DNA of 64,000 nucleotides. Origin: Vallitalea sp. Its GTDB lineage: Bacteria; Bacillota; Clostridia; Lachnospirales; Vallitaleaceae. The DNA is taken from NCBI GenBank assembly GCA_025210515.1, contig JAOARM010000033.1, forward strand, positions 1-64,000. The letters are read 5' to 3'. The notes beneath the pieces were generated by a model that ran no database searches, was not told where the DNA came from, and was given only the letters and a program-made list of their open reading frames with translations. Shown here in pieces: positions 9,034 to 17,717 of this stretch (its first letter is position 1; each line of letters opens with the position of its first letter). The position numbers and the translations under genes are program-made.

Positions 9034-9984
9034 TTAATTGCTTTTTGAAATTGCTAATGCTACTGCGCCAACAATTCCTGCATCTCTTCCTAATTTTGAT
9101 GGAATAATTTTACATTGTGAAACTATTTCTTCTAAACAATTTTCTTTAATAACTTCGTTTATTTTACTAAAAATAATTTCTCCTGCCATTGAGACCCCAC
9201 CACCAACTACTATCATTTCAGGATCAAAAATCTTAATAAGATTAGCTATGTATATTCCTAAGTGACCTAAACTAAAATCCAATACTCTTTTTGCTACTCC
9301 ATCCCCATTTTCTGCTTCTCTGACAACCTCTTTAGCAGTAACCACATTATAATTATTTAATGACGTATTTTCTCCTCTATTAATTGCTTCATTAGCTAAT
9401 TTTGCTATCGCTGTTCCAGAAGAATATGCTTCAATACATCCATTATTTCCACATTTACATTTTCGACCATCAATATCTATAGTAGTATGACCTATCCCTA
9501 GGGCATTATCTGTATTACCTCTAAATATGTTACCATTAATAATTGCTCCTCCGCCTATACCCGTACTTACAGTAATATACAACATATTTTGAGTTCCCTT
9601 TCCTGCACCAAGTATATGCTCTCCTATTGTTGCAACATTTGCGTCATTATCTAAAAATATTGGCAGATCAAATCTCTGCTTAATAGCTTCAATTAACGGA
9701 AAATTTTTAAATGGCAAATTATTAGCTGCAATAATTACACCAGTTTTTACATTAAGTGTTCCAGGAGAACCTATGCCAATTGACATAATCTGATCTATTT
9801 TTATTTTACTTCCTACTATTACTTTATCAATAACCTCAATTATTCGGGCTAATATAGAAAGTTCTCCTTCATGGACATTAGTTGGAATAGTATGCTTGTA
9901 TATTAAATTACCATCCAAATCACTTAGAGCACCACTAATCTTCGTTCCTCCCAAATCTATTCCTATTACATAATTTTTCTCCAT
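9034..9984 (-). CDS. ROK-family sugar kinase (glucokinase-like)
   Basis: This is a 316-residue ROK kinase without the DNA-binding head. It carries the phosphate-binding 'IDLGGTKISG' at residues 9-18, the catalytic 'LDNDAN' loop, 'STGIGGG' and the ROK zinc cluster 'CKCGNNGC' preceded by a His in 'GIGHTTIDIDG'. ROK kinases phosphorylate glucose, fructose, allose or N-acetyl-amino sugars. It is the first gene of the sulfatase/TTT operon and probably phosphorylates the desulfated sugar. Its Shine-Dalgarno sequence lies 26 bases from the ATG, with a hairpin between them (9991-10010). An in-frame TAA just before the ATG rules out an upstream start. Confidence 0.88.
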   Translation of the reverse strand: MEKNYVIGIDLGGTKISGALSDLDGNLIYKHTIPTNVHEGELSILARIIEVIDKVIVGSKIKIDQIMSIGIGSPGTLNVKTGVIIAANNLPFKNFPLIEAIKQRFDLPIFLDNDANVATIGEHILGAGKGTQNMLYITVSTGIGGGAIINGNIFRGNTDNALGIGHTTIDIDGRKCKCGNNGCIEAYSSGTAIAKLANEAINRGENTSLNNYNVVTAKEVVREAENGDGVAKRVLDFSLGHLGIYIANLIKIFDPEMIVVGGGVSMAGEIIFSKINEVIKENCLEEIVSQCKIIPSKLGRDAGIVGAVALAISKSN

Positions 9985-9990
9985 TTATAT

Positions 9991-10019
9991 GTCGAGAATA
10001 TAAACTCGACTTCACCTCC
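9991..10019 (-). promoter_or_regulatory. Shine-Dalgarno separated from the kinase AUG by a hairpin
   Basis: GGAGGTGAA (minus strand, 10011-10019) is followed by a 6-bp palindrome GTCGAG/CTCGAC (9991-9996 with 10005-10010, 8-base loop), then six bases and the ATG at 9984. Folding the hairpin reduces the SD-to-AUG spacing from 26 bases to 6. The palindrome could alternatively be a protein-binding site. Confidence 0.55.
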
Positions 10020-10054
10020 ATTCACGTGTAATGTTATTACTCTACTATACTAAA

Positions 10055-10083
10055 ACTATATCATCTCTATATAAGCAAGTCAA
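10055..10083 (-). promoter_or_regulatory. Sigma-A promoter of the kinase-sulfatase-TTT operon
   Basis: On the minus strand: -35 TTGACT (10078-10083), a 17-base spacer and -10 TATAGT (10055-10060). It sits about 70 bases upstream of the kinase start and points into the operon. Confidence 0.65.
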
Positions 10084-10091
10084 TAGTTTTT

Positions 10092-10106
10092 TTATCATTT
10101 TGATAA
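10092..10106. promoter_or_regulatory. Palindromic operator, copy 1
   Basis: TTATCATTTTGATAA, the core of a longer palindrome with arms TTTTATCA/TGATAAAA. It lies eight bases upstream of the -35 box. Differs from copy 2 at one base. Confidence 0.55.
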
Positions 10107-10153
10107 AAACTAAATTAAATATAGCAAAATATATTTATTTACTACCGATATAT

Positions 10154-10168
10154 TTATCATTATGATAA
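10154..10168. promoter_or_regulatory. Palindromic operator, copy 2
   Basis: TTATCATTATGATAA, a perfect 7-1-7 palindrome. The centres of copies 1 and 2 are 62 bp apart, about six helical turns, so one protein could bridge them on the same DNA face. The ROK repressor encoded at 1428-2615 is the natural candidate. Confidence 0.55.
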
Positions 10169-10392
10169 TAATTAAATAGCTCTAAGTCTAAAATTAAATA
10201 CTATCCATGGAAAATCTCATCAATTTGCAAGATATTTATAATTACATTCCTTAATCTATGTTAATAATTTTAATATTCTTATACATAATACCCCTTATAT
10301 TTAATGGTATATTAACCGTTATATATATCTAATATTTTTAATAATATTTGGTAAAACTACTAATATCTTTAATAGAATTAGGAGGAGTTCTC

Positions 10393-11898
10393 TTGCATGA
10401 ATATAACTCATATTGGATAAAATCAACATCCTCAACTGACTATCCCACATTATCACAGGATATTAATGTAGATTGTTTAGTAATAGGTGGTGGAATAACT
10501 GGTATAACTACAGCATATTTATTACAACAAGAAGGTCTTAAAACTGTTTTGATAGAAAAAGATAGAATTTGTCTTGGAACAACTGGTCATACAACTGGGA
10601 AAATAACTTCTTGTCATAATTTAATTTACTCTCATCTAATAGATTCATTTGGAAAACAACTTGCAAAACAATACGCAGACGCTAATCAACAAGCAATAAG
10701 AACTATTACTAAACTAGTTAATGATAATAATATTGATTGCGATTTTAGTATTCAACCATCTTATGTATATACTACTGATAAAAACAATATAGCAAGGATA
10801 AACAAAGAACTAGTAGCGGCATTAAGCCTAGGTTTACCTGTTGAATTTGTAGATTCTACTGATTTACCTTTTGGAATTGAAAGTGGATTAAGATATCATG
10901 ATCAAGCACAGTTTCATCCAAGAAAATACATTATTAAATTAGCAGAACTCTTTATTAATAACGGTGGAGCAATATATGAAAATACAAAAGCTATTAATCT
11001 AGATCCAAATACTAGTCAGGTTACTACTAAAAACAATACAATTACAGCCAAAAATATAATTATAGCAACCCACTATCCATTCTATGCAAAAGGACATATG
11101 TACTTTGCAAAAATGTCACCGTATACTTCTTATGTTACAGGTATAAAAGGAGATTCAATATTAAAAAAAGGGATGTATATTAGTTGTGATCATGATACAC
11201 GTTCATTCAGATATGTAGATTCAGACGAAAAACTATTACTATTTGGAGGGCAATCTCATAAAACTGGGCAATCAGAAGATGAATTATCTAATGTGGAAAT
11301 ATTACAAAAATACGCCCAATCATTATATACAGACGTATCAATAAAATATAATTGGTCTACTCAAGATTACATTACTGTTGACTTAGTACCCTATATTGGA
11401 CTATTAAATAATGACTATGACAATATTTATGTTGGAACAGGATATGGAAAGTGGGGTATGACTAATGGTACTGTAGCTGGATTAGTTATAAAAGATCTTA
11501 TAACTACAGGAACAAGCCCTTATAAAGATATTTATAATCCTTCAAGATCATTTACTCTCAATAGTATGAAAAACATTTATGCAGATACAATCAATTCAAG
11601 TGGGGAATTTATAACTAGTCGATTTAAAATAAGCAAAGCACATGTAGAAAATATACGACCTGCTGAAGGAAAAACAATTAAAATTGATAATAAAAAGATT
11701 GGTGTCTACAGAGATACTAATAATAAATTATATATGTTAAATACAACCTGCCCACATATGAAATGCAAAGTACAATGGAATGAAGTTGAAAAAACATGGG
11801 ATTGTCCATGTCATGGCTCTAGATTCAATTATGACGGAACATTTATTGATGGTCCCGCTAATAAAGACTTAGAAAAAATTTCCATTGATGATCTATAA
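10393..11898 (+). CDS. FAD-dependent oxidoreductase with C-terminal Rieske domain
   Basis: This is a 501-residue two-domain protein. Residues 25-375 form a DAO-type FAD domain with the dinucleotide motif 'VIGGGITGITTAYLL', and the conserved 'GTGYGKWGMTNGT' lies near its end. The last 90 residues form a Rieske [2Fe-2S] domain with the ligand pairs 'CPHMKC' (C-x-H) and 'CPCHGS' (C-x2-H). This matches the YhfW-like family of Bacillus, whose substrate is not established. The start is a TTG at 10393, seven bases after AGGAGGAG; the longer frame would place the ribosome binding site inside the coding region, and the ATG at 10397 is out of frame. Divergent from the kinase operon. Confidence 0.88.
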   Translation: MHEYNSYWIKSTSSTDYPTLSQDINVDCLVIGGGITGITTAYLLQQEGLKTVLIEKDRICLGTTGHTTGKITSCHNLIYSHLIDSFGKQLAKQYADANQQAIRTITKLVNDNNIDCDFSIQPSYVYTTDKNNIARINKELVAALSLGLPVEFVDSTDLPFGIESGLRYHDQAQFHPRKYIIKLAELFINNGGAIYENTKAINLDPNTSQVTTKNNTITAKNIIIATHYPFYAKGHMYFAKMSPYTSYVTGIKGDSILKKGMYISCDHDTRSFRYVDSDEKLLLFGGQSHKTGQSEDELSNVEILQKYAQSLYTDVSIKYNWSTQDYITVDLVPYIGLLNNDYDNIYVGTGYGKWGMTNGTVAGLVIKDLITTGTSPYKDIYNPSRSFTLNSMKNIYADTINSSGEFITSRFKISKAHVENIRPAEGKTIKIDNKKIGVYRDTNNKLYMLNTTCPHMKCKVQWNEVEKTWDCPCHGSRFNYDGTFIDGPANKDLEKISIDDL

Positions 11899-11979
11899 TT
11901 TTTATATTTTACTTTTCTTATGGCAAATTATGTAATATAATAAAATGAATCAAAAAAATCATAAGACAGGAGAATTGTT

Positions 11980-12384
11980 ATGAATAAAGAAAACCATAAC
12001 TGTAAATGTAACCACGACCATGACGAACACGAAAAAGAATGTTGCTGTAATGGTGAGCATGATCATAATCATGAATGTGGATGTGATCACGATAGTGAAC
12101 ATAATTGTGGATGTGGTAACCACCACCACGATACTATAACTCTTACATTAGATAATGATACTACACTTGAATGTACTGTACTTGGAGTGTTTGATGTTGA
12201 AGATAAAGAATATATTGCATTACTTCCACAAGAACAAGATAATGTACTTTTATACCATTTCAGTTCTAATAATGGTGAAGATGTAGAACTTACTAATATA
12301 GAAGATGATAACGAATTTGATCTTGTATCAAAAACATTTTTATCATTAATTGAAGATGAAGAAAACCAAGAACCTATCGAATAA
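11980..12384 (+). CDS. DUF1292 protein with a His/Cys-rich N-terminal metal-binding tail
   Basis: This is a 134-residue protein. Residues 1-52 are dominated by His, Cys, Asp and Glu in repeats such as 'CNHDHDEHEKECCC' and 'HDHNHECGCDHD'. Residues 53-120 form the small acidic DUF1292 domain ('ITLTLDNDTTLECTVLGVF...DKEYIALLP'). DUF1292 proteins are common in Firmicutes and have no known function. The extension looks like a metal-binding or storage segment, for zinc, nickel or copper. The ribosome binding site is AGGAGA, eight bases from the ATG. It lies 81 bases after the Rieske protein and may be co-transcribed with it. Confidence 0.82.
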   Translation: MNKENHNCKCNHDHDEHEKECCCNGEHDHNHECGCDHDSEHNCGCGNHHHDTITLTLDNDTTLECTVLGVFDVEDKEYIALLPQEQDNVLLYHFSSNNGEDVELTNIEDDNEFDLVSKTFLSLIEDEENQEPIE

Positions 12385-12417
12385 TTTAATTGCTATTATA
12401 TATGCATAATAAAATGT

Positions 12418-12534
12418 GCTGTCTCATACATTAATAATGTCAATATTAAGAAAGATAGACTAGGTTAGCTGTATGCTAAATCTAGTCTATCTTTCTTTAA
12501 ACTGCAAACTTCAATAAAAATGTATTGAAACAGC
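12418..12534 (+). repeat. Nested-hairpin repeat, copy A
   Basis: An inner stem (12448-12469 with 12475-12497, about 20 pairs) carries the family motif GATAGACTAGGTT...AAATCTAGTCTATC. An outer stem pairs 12418-12432 with 12519-12534. It sits between convergent genes and starts 34 bases after the DUF1292 stop. It is the same family as the copies at 19271, 26069 and 50797. Confidence 0.75.
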
Positions 12535-12560
12535 TTCTTATTATTAAAAAATATTTTAAC

Positions 12561-13808
12561 CTATTTTCTTATTTGACCATTCCCATAAATAATATATTTT
12601 GTAGTAGTTAACTCTTTTAGCCCCATTGGACCTCTTGCATGTAACTTCTGTGTACTAATGCCTATTTCAGCACCAAATCCGAACTCATAACCATCAGTAA
12701 ATCTAGTTGATGCATTTACATATACTGCGGCTGCGTCTATTTCATTCATAAAACGTTTTGCATTAGAATAATTTTCAGTAATAATAGCTTCTGAATGTTT
12801 TGTATTATATTTATTAATATGAGCTATAGCTTCATCTATATTATTAACTACCTTAATAGAAATCTTATAATCAAGATACTCTAATCCATAATCTTCTTCA
12901 CTTGCCTCATTAACATATTTAACAATATCTCTAGTTCTTGTATCACCTACTATATCTACATTGTTTTTAGATAGTTCATCACACATAATAGGTAAAAAAT
13001 CATTTGCTATATCTTCATGAATCACTAAACTCTCACAAGCATTACAGACTCCAGGTCTTTGAGTTTTTGCATTAATGACTATATCTTTTGCCATATTAAT
13101 ATTAGCTTCTTTATCTACATATATATGACAATTACCAACTCCCGTTTCAATAACAGGAACAGTACTATTATTTACAACAGCTTGTATCAGACCAGCTCCA
13201 CCTCTTGGTATAAGTACATCAAGATATTGATTAAGCTTCATCATATTAATAGCAGTTTCTCTACTAGTATCCTCAATGAGTGAAACAGCATTACTAGGTA
13301 AATCAACACTTTCAAGTGCTTCTTTAATTATTTCAACTATTTTAAGATTTGAATTAATTGCTTCTTTTCCACCTCTTAAAATAACAGCGTTTCCTGTTTT
13401 AAAACATAGAGCAAATGCGTCAACAGTAACATTAGGTCTAGCCTCATATATAATACCTATAACACCTAAAGGTACAACTTTCTGTCCTATTTCTAATCCA
13501 TTAGGACGTTTCTTCATACTCAAAACTTCTCCAATTGGATCATCAAGCTGGATTATTTTCTCTATTCCCTCTGACATAGATTTAATTCTTTCTGAATTAA
13601 GAGTTAACCTATCAATAAGAGAACCTTTTATTCCATTCTTCTCTGCATTCATAATATCTATCTTATTAGCTTCCAAAATTAAGTCTTTATTTATCAATAA
13701 TGCATTAGCAACTGCTTTTAACCCTTTATTCTTATCTATTGATGATAATTGGGATAATAAATAACTTGCTTTCTTAGCTTCTATACCTTTTATATTTAAT
13801 TCGTTCAC
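12561..13808 (-). CDS. proA: Gamma-glutamyl phosphate reductase ProA
   Basis: This is a 415-residue enzyme of the second step of proline synthesis: NADPH-dependent reduction of glutamyl-5-phosphate to the semialdehyde. Family features include '[19 protein letters not shown]', '[10 protein letters not shown]', the catalytic-Cys segment '[11 protein letters not shown]' and the C-terminal '[13 protein letters not shown]'. Length is normal. The start is a GTG after GGGGTGA. Its usual partner proB lies 2 kb away on the same strand, separated by other genes. Confidence 0.96.
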   Translation of the reverse strand: MNELNIKGIEAKKASYLLSQLSSIDKNKGLKAVANALLINKDLILEANKIDIMNAEKNGIKGSLIDRLTLNSERIKSMSEGIEKIIQLDDPIGEVLSMKKRPNGLEIGQKVVPLGVIGIIYEARPNVTVDAFALCFKTGNAVILRGGKEAINSNLKIVEIIKEALESVDLPSNAVSLIEDTSRETAINMMKLNQYLDVLIPRGGAGLIQAVVNNSTVPVIETGVGNCHIYVDKEANINMAKDIVINAKTQRPGVCNACESLVIHEDIANDFLPIMCDELSKNNVDIVGDTRTRDIVKYVNEASEEDYGLEYLDYKISIKVVNNIDEAIAHINKYNTKHSEAIITENYSNAKRFMNEIDAAAVYVNASTRFTDGYEFGFGAEIGISTQKLHARGPMGLKELTTTKYIIYGNGQIRK

Positions 13809-13882
13809 ATAATCACCCCGTTTTTAATATATATTATCATCTTTTTTATCACTTTACAATAACAAAGTGGCAATTGATAAAA

Positions 13883-14434
13883 CTATTTAAACATTTTACT
13901 TTCTGTTAATATTAAATCAGGATTTATATCATGTTCATCTACTATAATTCTATCTACTATTTGACTATCATAACATAAAGCAATCTTTTCAAATTTAGTC
14001 TGGCATTGTGATAAATAATAATCATAATATCCTCCACCAAATCCTATTCTATTTTTATCATAGTCAAAAACAATTCCAGGCATAATAAATAAAGTTTGTA
14101 CTGTAGGTTTAGCTTCTATTGTTGTAACTGGTTCTAATATATTAAATTTACCTATTACTAAATCATTCATAGTATTAATATAATAAAACTTCATTACCCT
14201 TTTACTTATTACTTTTGGTACTGCTACTTTTTTATTATCTTTTAAAGCTTTTATAATAATATTCCTAGTATCTACTTCATTATCATTACTTACATATATA
14301 AATATCTCCCTACAAGTAGTATAACCATTATAATCAATTAATTTATTATATATACTCAAACTTTTTGACGTAACTTCTTGTTTTGGCATATTTATTCTTA
14401 TGTTAAGATATTTTTTTCTTAACTGTGTTTTCAT
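13883..14434 (-). CDS. 5-formyltetrahydrofolate cyclo-ligase
   Basis: This 183-residue protein of the MTHFS family converts 5-formyl-THF to methenyl-THF with ATP. The N-terminal 'LRKKYLNIR' basic motif, 'MPGIVFD' and the nucleotide-binding '[14 protein letters not shown]' are all present. The ATG overlaps the stop of the DUF896 gene by 4 bases, so the two are translationally coupled. proA follows 74 bases downstream. Confidence 0.92.
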   Translation of the reverse strand: MKTQLRKKYLNIRINMPKQEVTSKSLSIYNKLIDYNGYTTCREIFIYVSNDNEVDTRNIIIKALKDNKKVAVPKVISKRVMKFYYINTMNDLVIGKFNILEPVTTIEAKPTVQTLFIMPGIVFDYDKNRIGFGGGYYDYYLSQCQTKFEKIALCYDSQIVDRIIVDEHDINPDLILTESKMFK

Positions 14435-14640
14435 TGTTTCTTTTTTGATTTTAGAGGTGTAATATTACCTTTTTCATCTTTTAACTTTATTGTATTCATT
14501 GTACTTCTGAAATTTTTTCTAACCGAATTAAGATATTCTTCTCTAAGTAATGATTGTTCAATCTTTTCTTCATCTGTTAATCCTTCAATTTTCTTTTTTT
14601 TATATAATTCGTTAATACGGTCAATTTTCTTCTTATCCAT
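14431..14640 (-). CDS. DUF896 (YnzC-like) small protein
   Basis: A 69-residue, highly charged helical protein with the DUF896 pattern '[19 protein letters not shown]' and '[17 protein letters not shown]'. Family members are small cytosolic proteins of unknown role; Bacillus YnzC is in the SOS-associated yneA operon. Ribosome binding site TGGAGG. It is the first gene of the pair with the cyclo-ligase. Confidence 0.9.
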   Translation of the reverse strand: MDKKKIDRINELYKKKKIEGLTDEEKIEQSLLREEYLNSVRKNFRSTMNTIKLKDEKGNITPLKSKKKQ

Positions 14641-14833
14641 TTTTATCCTCCAATTTATTATTAATGTTGTTCTATAGAATTTTGCTAATGATACTATTAT
14701 AGATTATTTCATAATTTTTTCAACATTATATTGGTATTTTTTTTGCATTTATTTCAAATAATATAACTTATACCATAGAAATTGTAATTATATCAAGATG
14801 TAATCAAGAAATCTATTATTTGGAGTGAATAAA

Positions 14834-15775
14834 ATGACTAAAAAATTAATACCATTTTTAATAATATCTATACTTATTTTCACTAGTTGTTCAAGTGGAG
14901 AAAAAAAAGAGGAAAAAACCAATTCAACATTAGTAAGTAAATCACTTAAATATCAGTTAGTTAATATCACAGATGAAATTATTGATCTTCTAGAAAAAAA
15001 AGATTATATTAAATGCTATGATGAGTTAATGGATTTTCATGAAAAAGCGAATGAAGTAGGCATATATTATATAACTGAAAATGATAAAAATGCCTTAGAC
15101 TTTAAATTTATAATTAATGAATTAACGAAAAACATATCTGAAGAAGCAGATAAGCAGAAGATCCAAAAAGTCGCTATAGATGTTGAAAAAAGCAAAATAA
15201 AGATATTAACAGAAATGACAAAGAGTAAAAGTGATGAAGGAAAAGAAAAATCAGGTAATGGAGACTCTAGTAAATCAAGTGGTGGAGATGAAGAAAAAGA
15301 AAGTAAATCTAATGGGAAAGAATCTGGCGAAGACAAAAAAGGAGAAGAGTCTGAAATTGTTCTTCCTCAAGAAGAATTATTAAAAAAATATCCAGAATTA
15401 TTAATAAATGATACAGATTTAGAGATACAAAATAAAGCTTCAGAGTTATATAAATACTGTGGTTATGTTTTGAATCTAGAAGAAAAAGATAAAAAAGCAG
15501 GTTTAATTAAATTAAAGTATTACTTATACAAAATTACAACTCTAGCTAAATTGGATAGATATGATGAAATTAACGAATATTATACTAACTTAACAAGTGA
15601 ATGGAAATTTGAGTTTAATAATGCACAAAAAACAAGTGAAAAAGATGCTAAGATTATTAATTCAATTGTAGAAAACTTATCAAGTCAACTAGAAGAAAAA
15701 AATATTCCAGTTATAGATATGAATACTAAAATTGCAGTTGAATCTATTAATAACTTAATTGATAAAACAATTTAA
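14834..15775 (+). CDS. Lipoprotein of unknown function
   Basis: This is a 313-residue lipoprotein: signal 'KKLIPFLIISILIFTSC' with the lipobox Cys about 18 residues in, then two helical regions separated by a low-complexity Lys/Ser/Glu/Gly stretch (about residues 130-175). I recognise no domain. A GTG three codons upstream overlaps the GGAG ribosome binding site, so the ATG at 14834 is preferred. It stands alone, divergent from the DUF896/cyclo-ligase pair and convergent with proB. Confidence 0.75.
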   Translation: MTKKLIPFLIISILIFTSCSSGEKKEEKTNSTLVSKSLKYQLVNITDEIIDLLEKKDYIKCYDELMDFHEKANEVGIYYITENDKNALDFKFIINELTKNISEEADKQKIQKVAIDVEKSKIKILTEMTKSKSDEGKEKSGNGDSSKSSGGDEEKESKSNGKESGEDKKGEESEIVLPQEELLKKYPELLINDTDLEIQNKASELYKYCGYVLNLEEKDKKAGLIKLKYYLYKITTLAKLDRYDEINEYYTNLTSEWKFEFNNAQKTSEKDAKIINSIVENLSSQLEEKNIPVIDMNTKIAVESINNLIDKTI

Positions 15776-15794
15776 CGTATCGTAATTACACTCA

Positions 15795-15846
15795 ATTTTA
15801 CACAATATGTTAATCATAATAACTGATTTAACATATTGTGTAAAAT
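15795..15846. terminator. Bidirectional terminator between the lipoprotein gene and proB
   Basis: A perfect 19-bp inverted repeat (15795-15813 with 15828-15846, ATTTTACACAATATGTTAA) lies between two convergent stops. A/T-rich flanks on both sides allow termination in either direction. Confidence 0.8.
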
Positions 15847-15863
15847 GATTAAAAAAGTTTTGT

Positions 15864-16658
15864 TTAGTTACTTAAAAATAATGTTCCTACTTCATATCCA
15901 GAAATGATTTTTTCAATTATGTTTTCTATGTTTGCATTAGCAATAATCATATCCATACCGTTAGCAGTTGCAATCTTAGCAGCTGATATCTTGGTACACA
16001 TACCACCCGTTCCATTAACAGAACCTGCTCCCCCTGCCATACGTTCAATCTTATTAGTTATTTTAAGTACCTCTGAAATAAGCTCAGCATTATTGTTTAT
16101 TCTTGGGTCTTCATTATAAAGTCCATTTATATCAGATAATAGAATTAGTAAATCTGCCGTTACTAATTTTCCCACAATAGCTGATAAAGTATCATTATCA
16201 CCATATACAATTTCTTCTGTTGCTACTGTATCATTTTCATTTACTATAGGAATTGCTCCCATTTTTAACAATATATTAATAGTATTTTGGGCATTCTGTC
16301 TTCTTACTGGATTATCCATAACATCTTTTGTAATTAAAATCTGTCCAACCTTCTGATTGTATTCACTAAATATTTTTTGATAAATCATCATAAGATTGGC
16401 TTGCCCAACTGCCGCTACAGCTTGTTTTTCTTCAATAGATGTTGGTCTTTCTGACAAATTCATAGTCTTTGTTCCAACAGCTATTGCTCCAGAAGTTACT
16501 AATATTACATCTTTACCCATGTTTTTTAGATTGGTAATCTCTCTTATAAACTTTTCTAATCTAGATAAATTCAATTGTCCTGTAGATTCATGTGTCAAAG
16601 ATGATGAGCCAATTTTAATAACTATTTTATTTTTACTTTTTAACTTTTCTCGTATCAT
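15864..16658 (-). CDS. proB: Glutamate 5-kinase ProB (short form, no PUA domain)
   Basis: A 264-residue amino-acid kinase for the first step of proline synthesis: ATP-dependent phosphorylation of glutamate. Conserved parts are 'IVIKIGSSSLTH', 'VTSGAIAVG', 'PIVNENDTVATEEI...GDNDTLSAIV' and the C-terminal 'GTGGMCTKISAAKIA'. It lacks the C-terminal PUA domain of the longer form and is complete without it. Separated from proA by an oppositely oriented lipoprotein gene. Confidence 0.95.
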   Translation of the reverse strand: MIREKLKSKNKIVIKIGSSSLTHESTGQLNLSRLEKFIREITNLKNMGKDVILVTSGAIAVGTKTMNLSERPTSIEEKQAVAAVGQANLMMIYQKIFSEYNQKVGQILITKDVMDNPVRRQNAQNTINILLKMGAIPIVNENDTVATEEIVYGDNDTLSAIVGKLVTADLLILLSDINGLYNEDPRINNNAELISEVLKITNKIERMAGGAGSVNGTGGMCTKISAAKIATANGMDMIIANANIENIIEKIISGYEVGTLFLSN

Positions 16659-16898
16659 TATATTCTCACCCTGTCAATTTTTATAATAGATTTTCAATGA
16701 AAAATATCAATCATATGAATTAATTAAACTGGTTATATTCTACATGACATATTAAAAATAATCAAGAATAAACTTTATTAAGTCAGAGTAATAGAATCTA
16801 TTTCAGCCCAAAATAAATTTTTAAGAAATATACAAAACTAGTACTATTTCAAGAATAAAGAACTTTTTATATGATTAATTAGGTGTCTCCAGTTTCTA
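16659..16898. other. Divergent intergenic region proB / 17009 gene
   Basis: AT-rich, with no ORF carrying a ribosome binding site. It contains the presumed proB promoter, which I cannot place with confidence; the plus-strand promoter is described separately. Confidence 0.4.
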
Positions 16899-16927
16899 TT
16901 GACACAATATTTTTGTTGAAGTACAAT
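16899..16927 (+). promoter_or_regulatory. Consensus sigma-A promoter for the 17009 gene
   Basis: -35 TTGACA (16899-16904), a 17-base spacer and -10 TACAAT (16922-16927). A direct repeat ACAATATT (16904-16911 and 16924-16931) and a short inverted repeat AAGTAC/GTACTT (16919-16924 with 16934-16939) overlap the -10, a layout compatible with an operator. Confidence 0.7.
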
Positions 16928-17008
16928 ATTGGTGTACTTTTCATATAATTAGATGTTTGTTCTAATAGTAAGTACGTTGTTATCTCATTGGAAAGGAGTA
17001 TAAGTTAA

Positions 17009-17584
17009 ATGAAATCTTTACAAAAACGAAATATACTTTTCTATAGCATATCTCTACTTATTTTATGTTTACTATTCGCTTTATTAATATTTGTTTATCC
17101 AAGCACATCTTCATCAAAAACAGATACTATATTAAAAATTATAGCAACGGAAGATACTTTTGTTTTTGATAATAACCAATGGTTTACTACAAAAGAAGAA
17201 GTAATTAAGAACAATGACTTTGATATTACTCATTTAAAAATTAATTCAGATGATATTCTTGTTACAAAGACTTATTTATCTAATGAACTAGGTGTAGATG
17301 TACATAAAATCTTTAATTTTTCCTCAAATATTTTAGTTTCAGCAGGTTATATAATTCCAATTTCAGATATATCTGAATTAGAAAAGCTTAGAGATGAGCT
17401 TTTGCAGATATTCACTCAAGCATTTGGCGAACCTGTAAATACAGTATCTGATAATTTAATACAAGATATATTTTGGGATAAACAAGATAATAGTAGATTA
17501 ACATTGTCGACTTTTGACCATACAGATGAAGCAGCACAATTTCCTTATTCTCTTCAAATTATCCTTCACTCACCTAAAGAATAG
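17009..17584 (+). CDS. Membrane-anchored protein of unknown function
   Basis: A 191-residue protein with a short basic N-terminus ('MKSLQKRN'), one membrane segment at about residues 9-31 and an extracytoplasmic domain of about 155 residues. I recognise no family. The ribosome binding site is AAAGGAG, nine bases from the ATG. It is expressed from a near-consensus promoter at 16899. The next gene starts 133 bases downstream with its own ribosome binding site. Confidence 0.7.
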   Translation: MKSLQKRNILFYSISLLILCLLFALLIFVYPSTSSSKTDTILKIIATEDTFVFDNNQWFTTKEEVIKNNDFDITHLKINSDDILVTKTYLSNELGVDVHKIFNFSSNILVSAGYIIPISDISELEKLRDELLQIFTQAFGEPVNTVSDNLIQDIFWDKQDNSRLTLSTFDHTDEAAQFPYSLQIILHSPKE

Positions 17585-17717
17585 TAATTATTTTATTGTG
17601 ATTAATAATTCATCTAACTTATTGATTGAAAAAATTTCATTTTTTGTTACAATATATTTAAGCAACAATAAAATTATGGCATTAAAACATATAAAATGCC
17701 AAATAGAGGTGATAGAT

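Noticed and set aside
10154..10168. Fur/PerR box
   Set aside because: The 7-1-7 palindrome is TTATCAT-n-ATGATAA, not the Fur order TGATAAT-n-ATTATCA, and the flanking genes are not iron genes.
17514..17717. 68-codon N-terminal extension of the M32 carboxypeptidase
   Set aside because: It overlaps the 3' end of the previous gene, encodes no conserved sequence, and the well-spaced AGAGGTG lies before the ATG at 17718.
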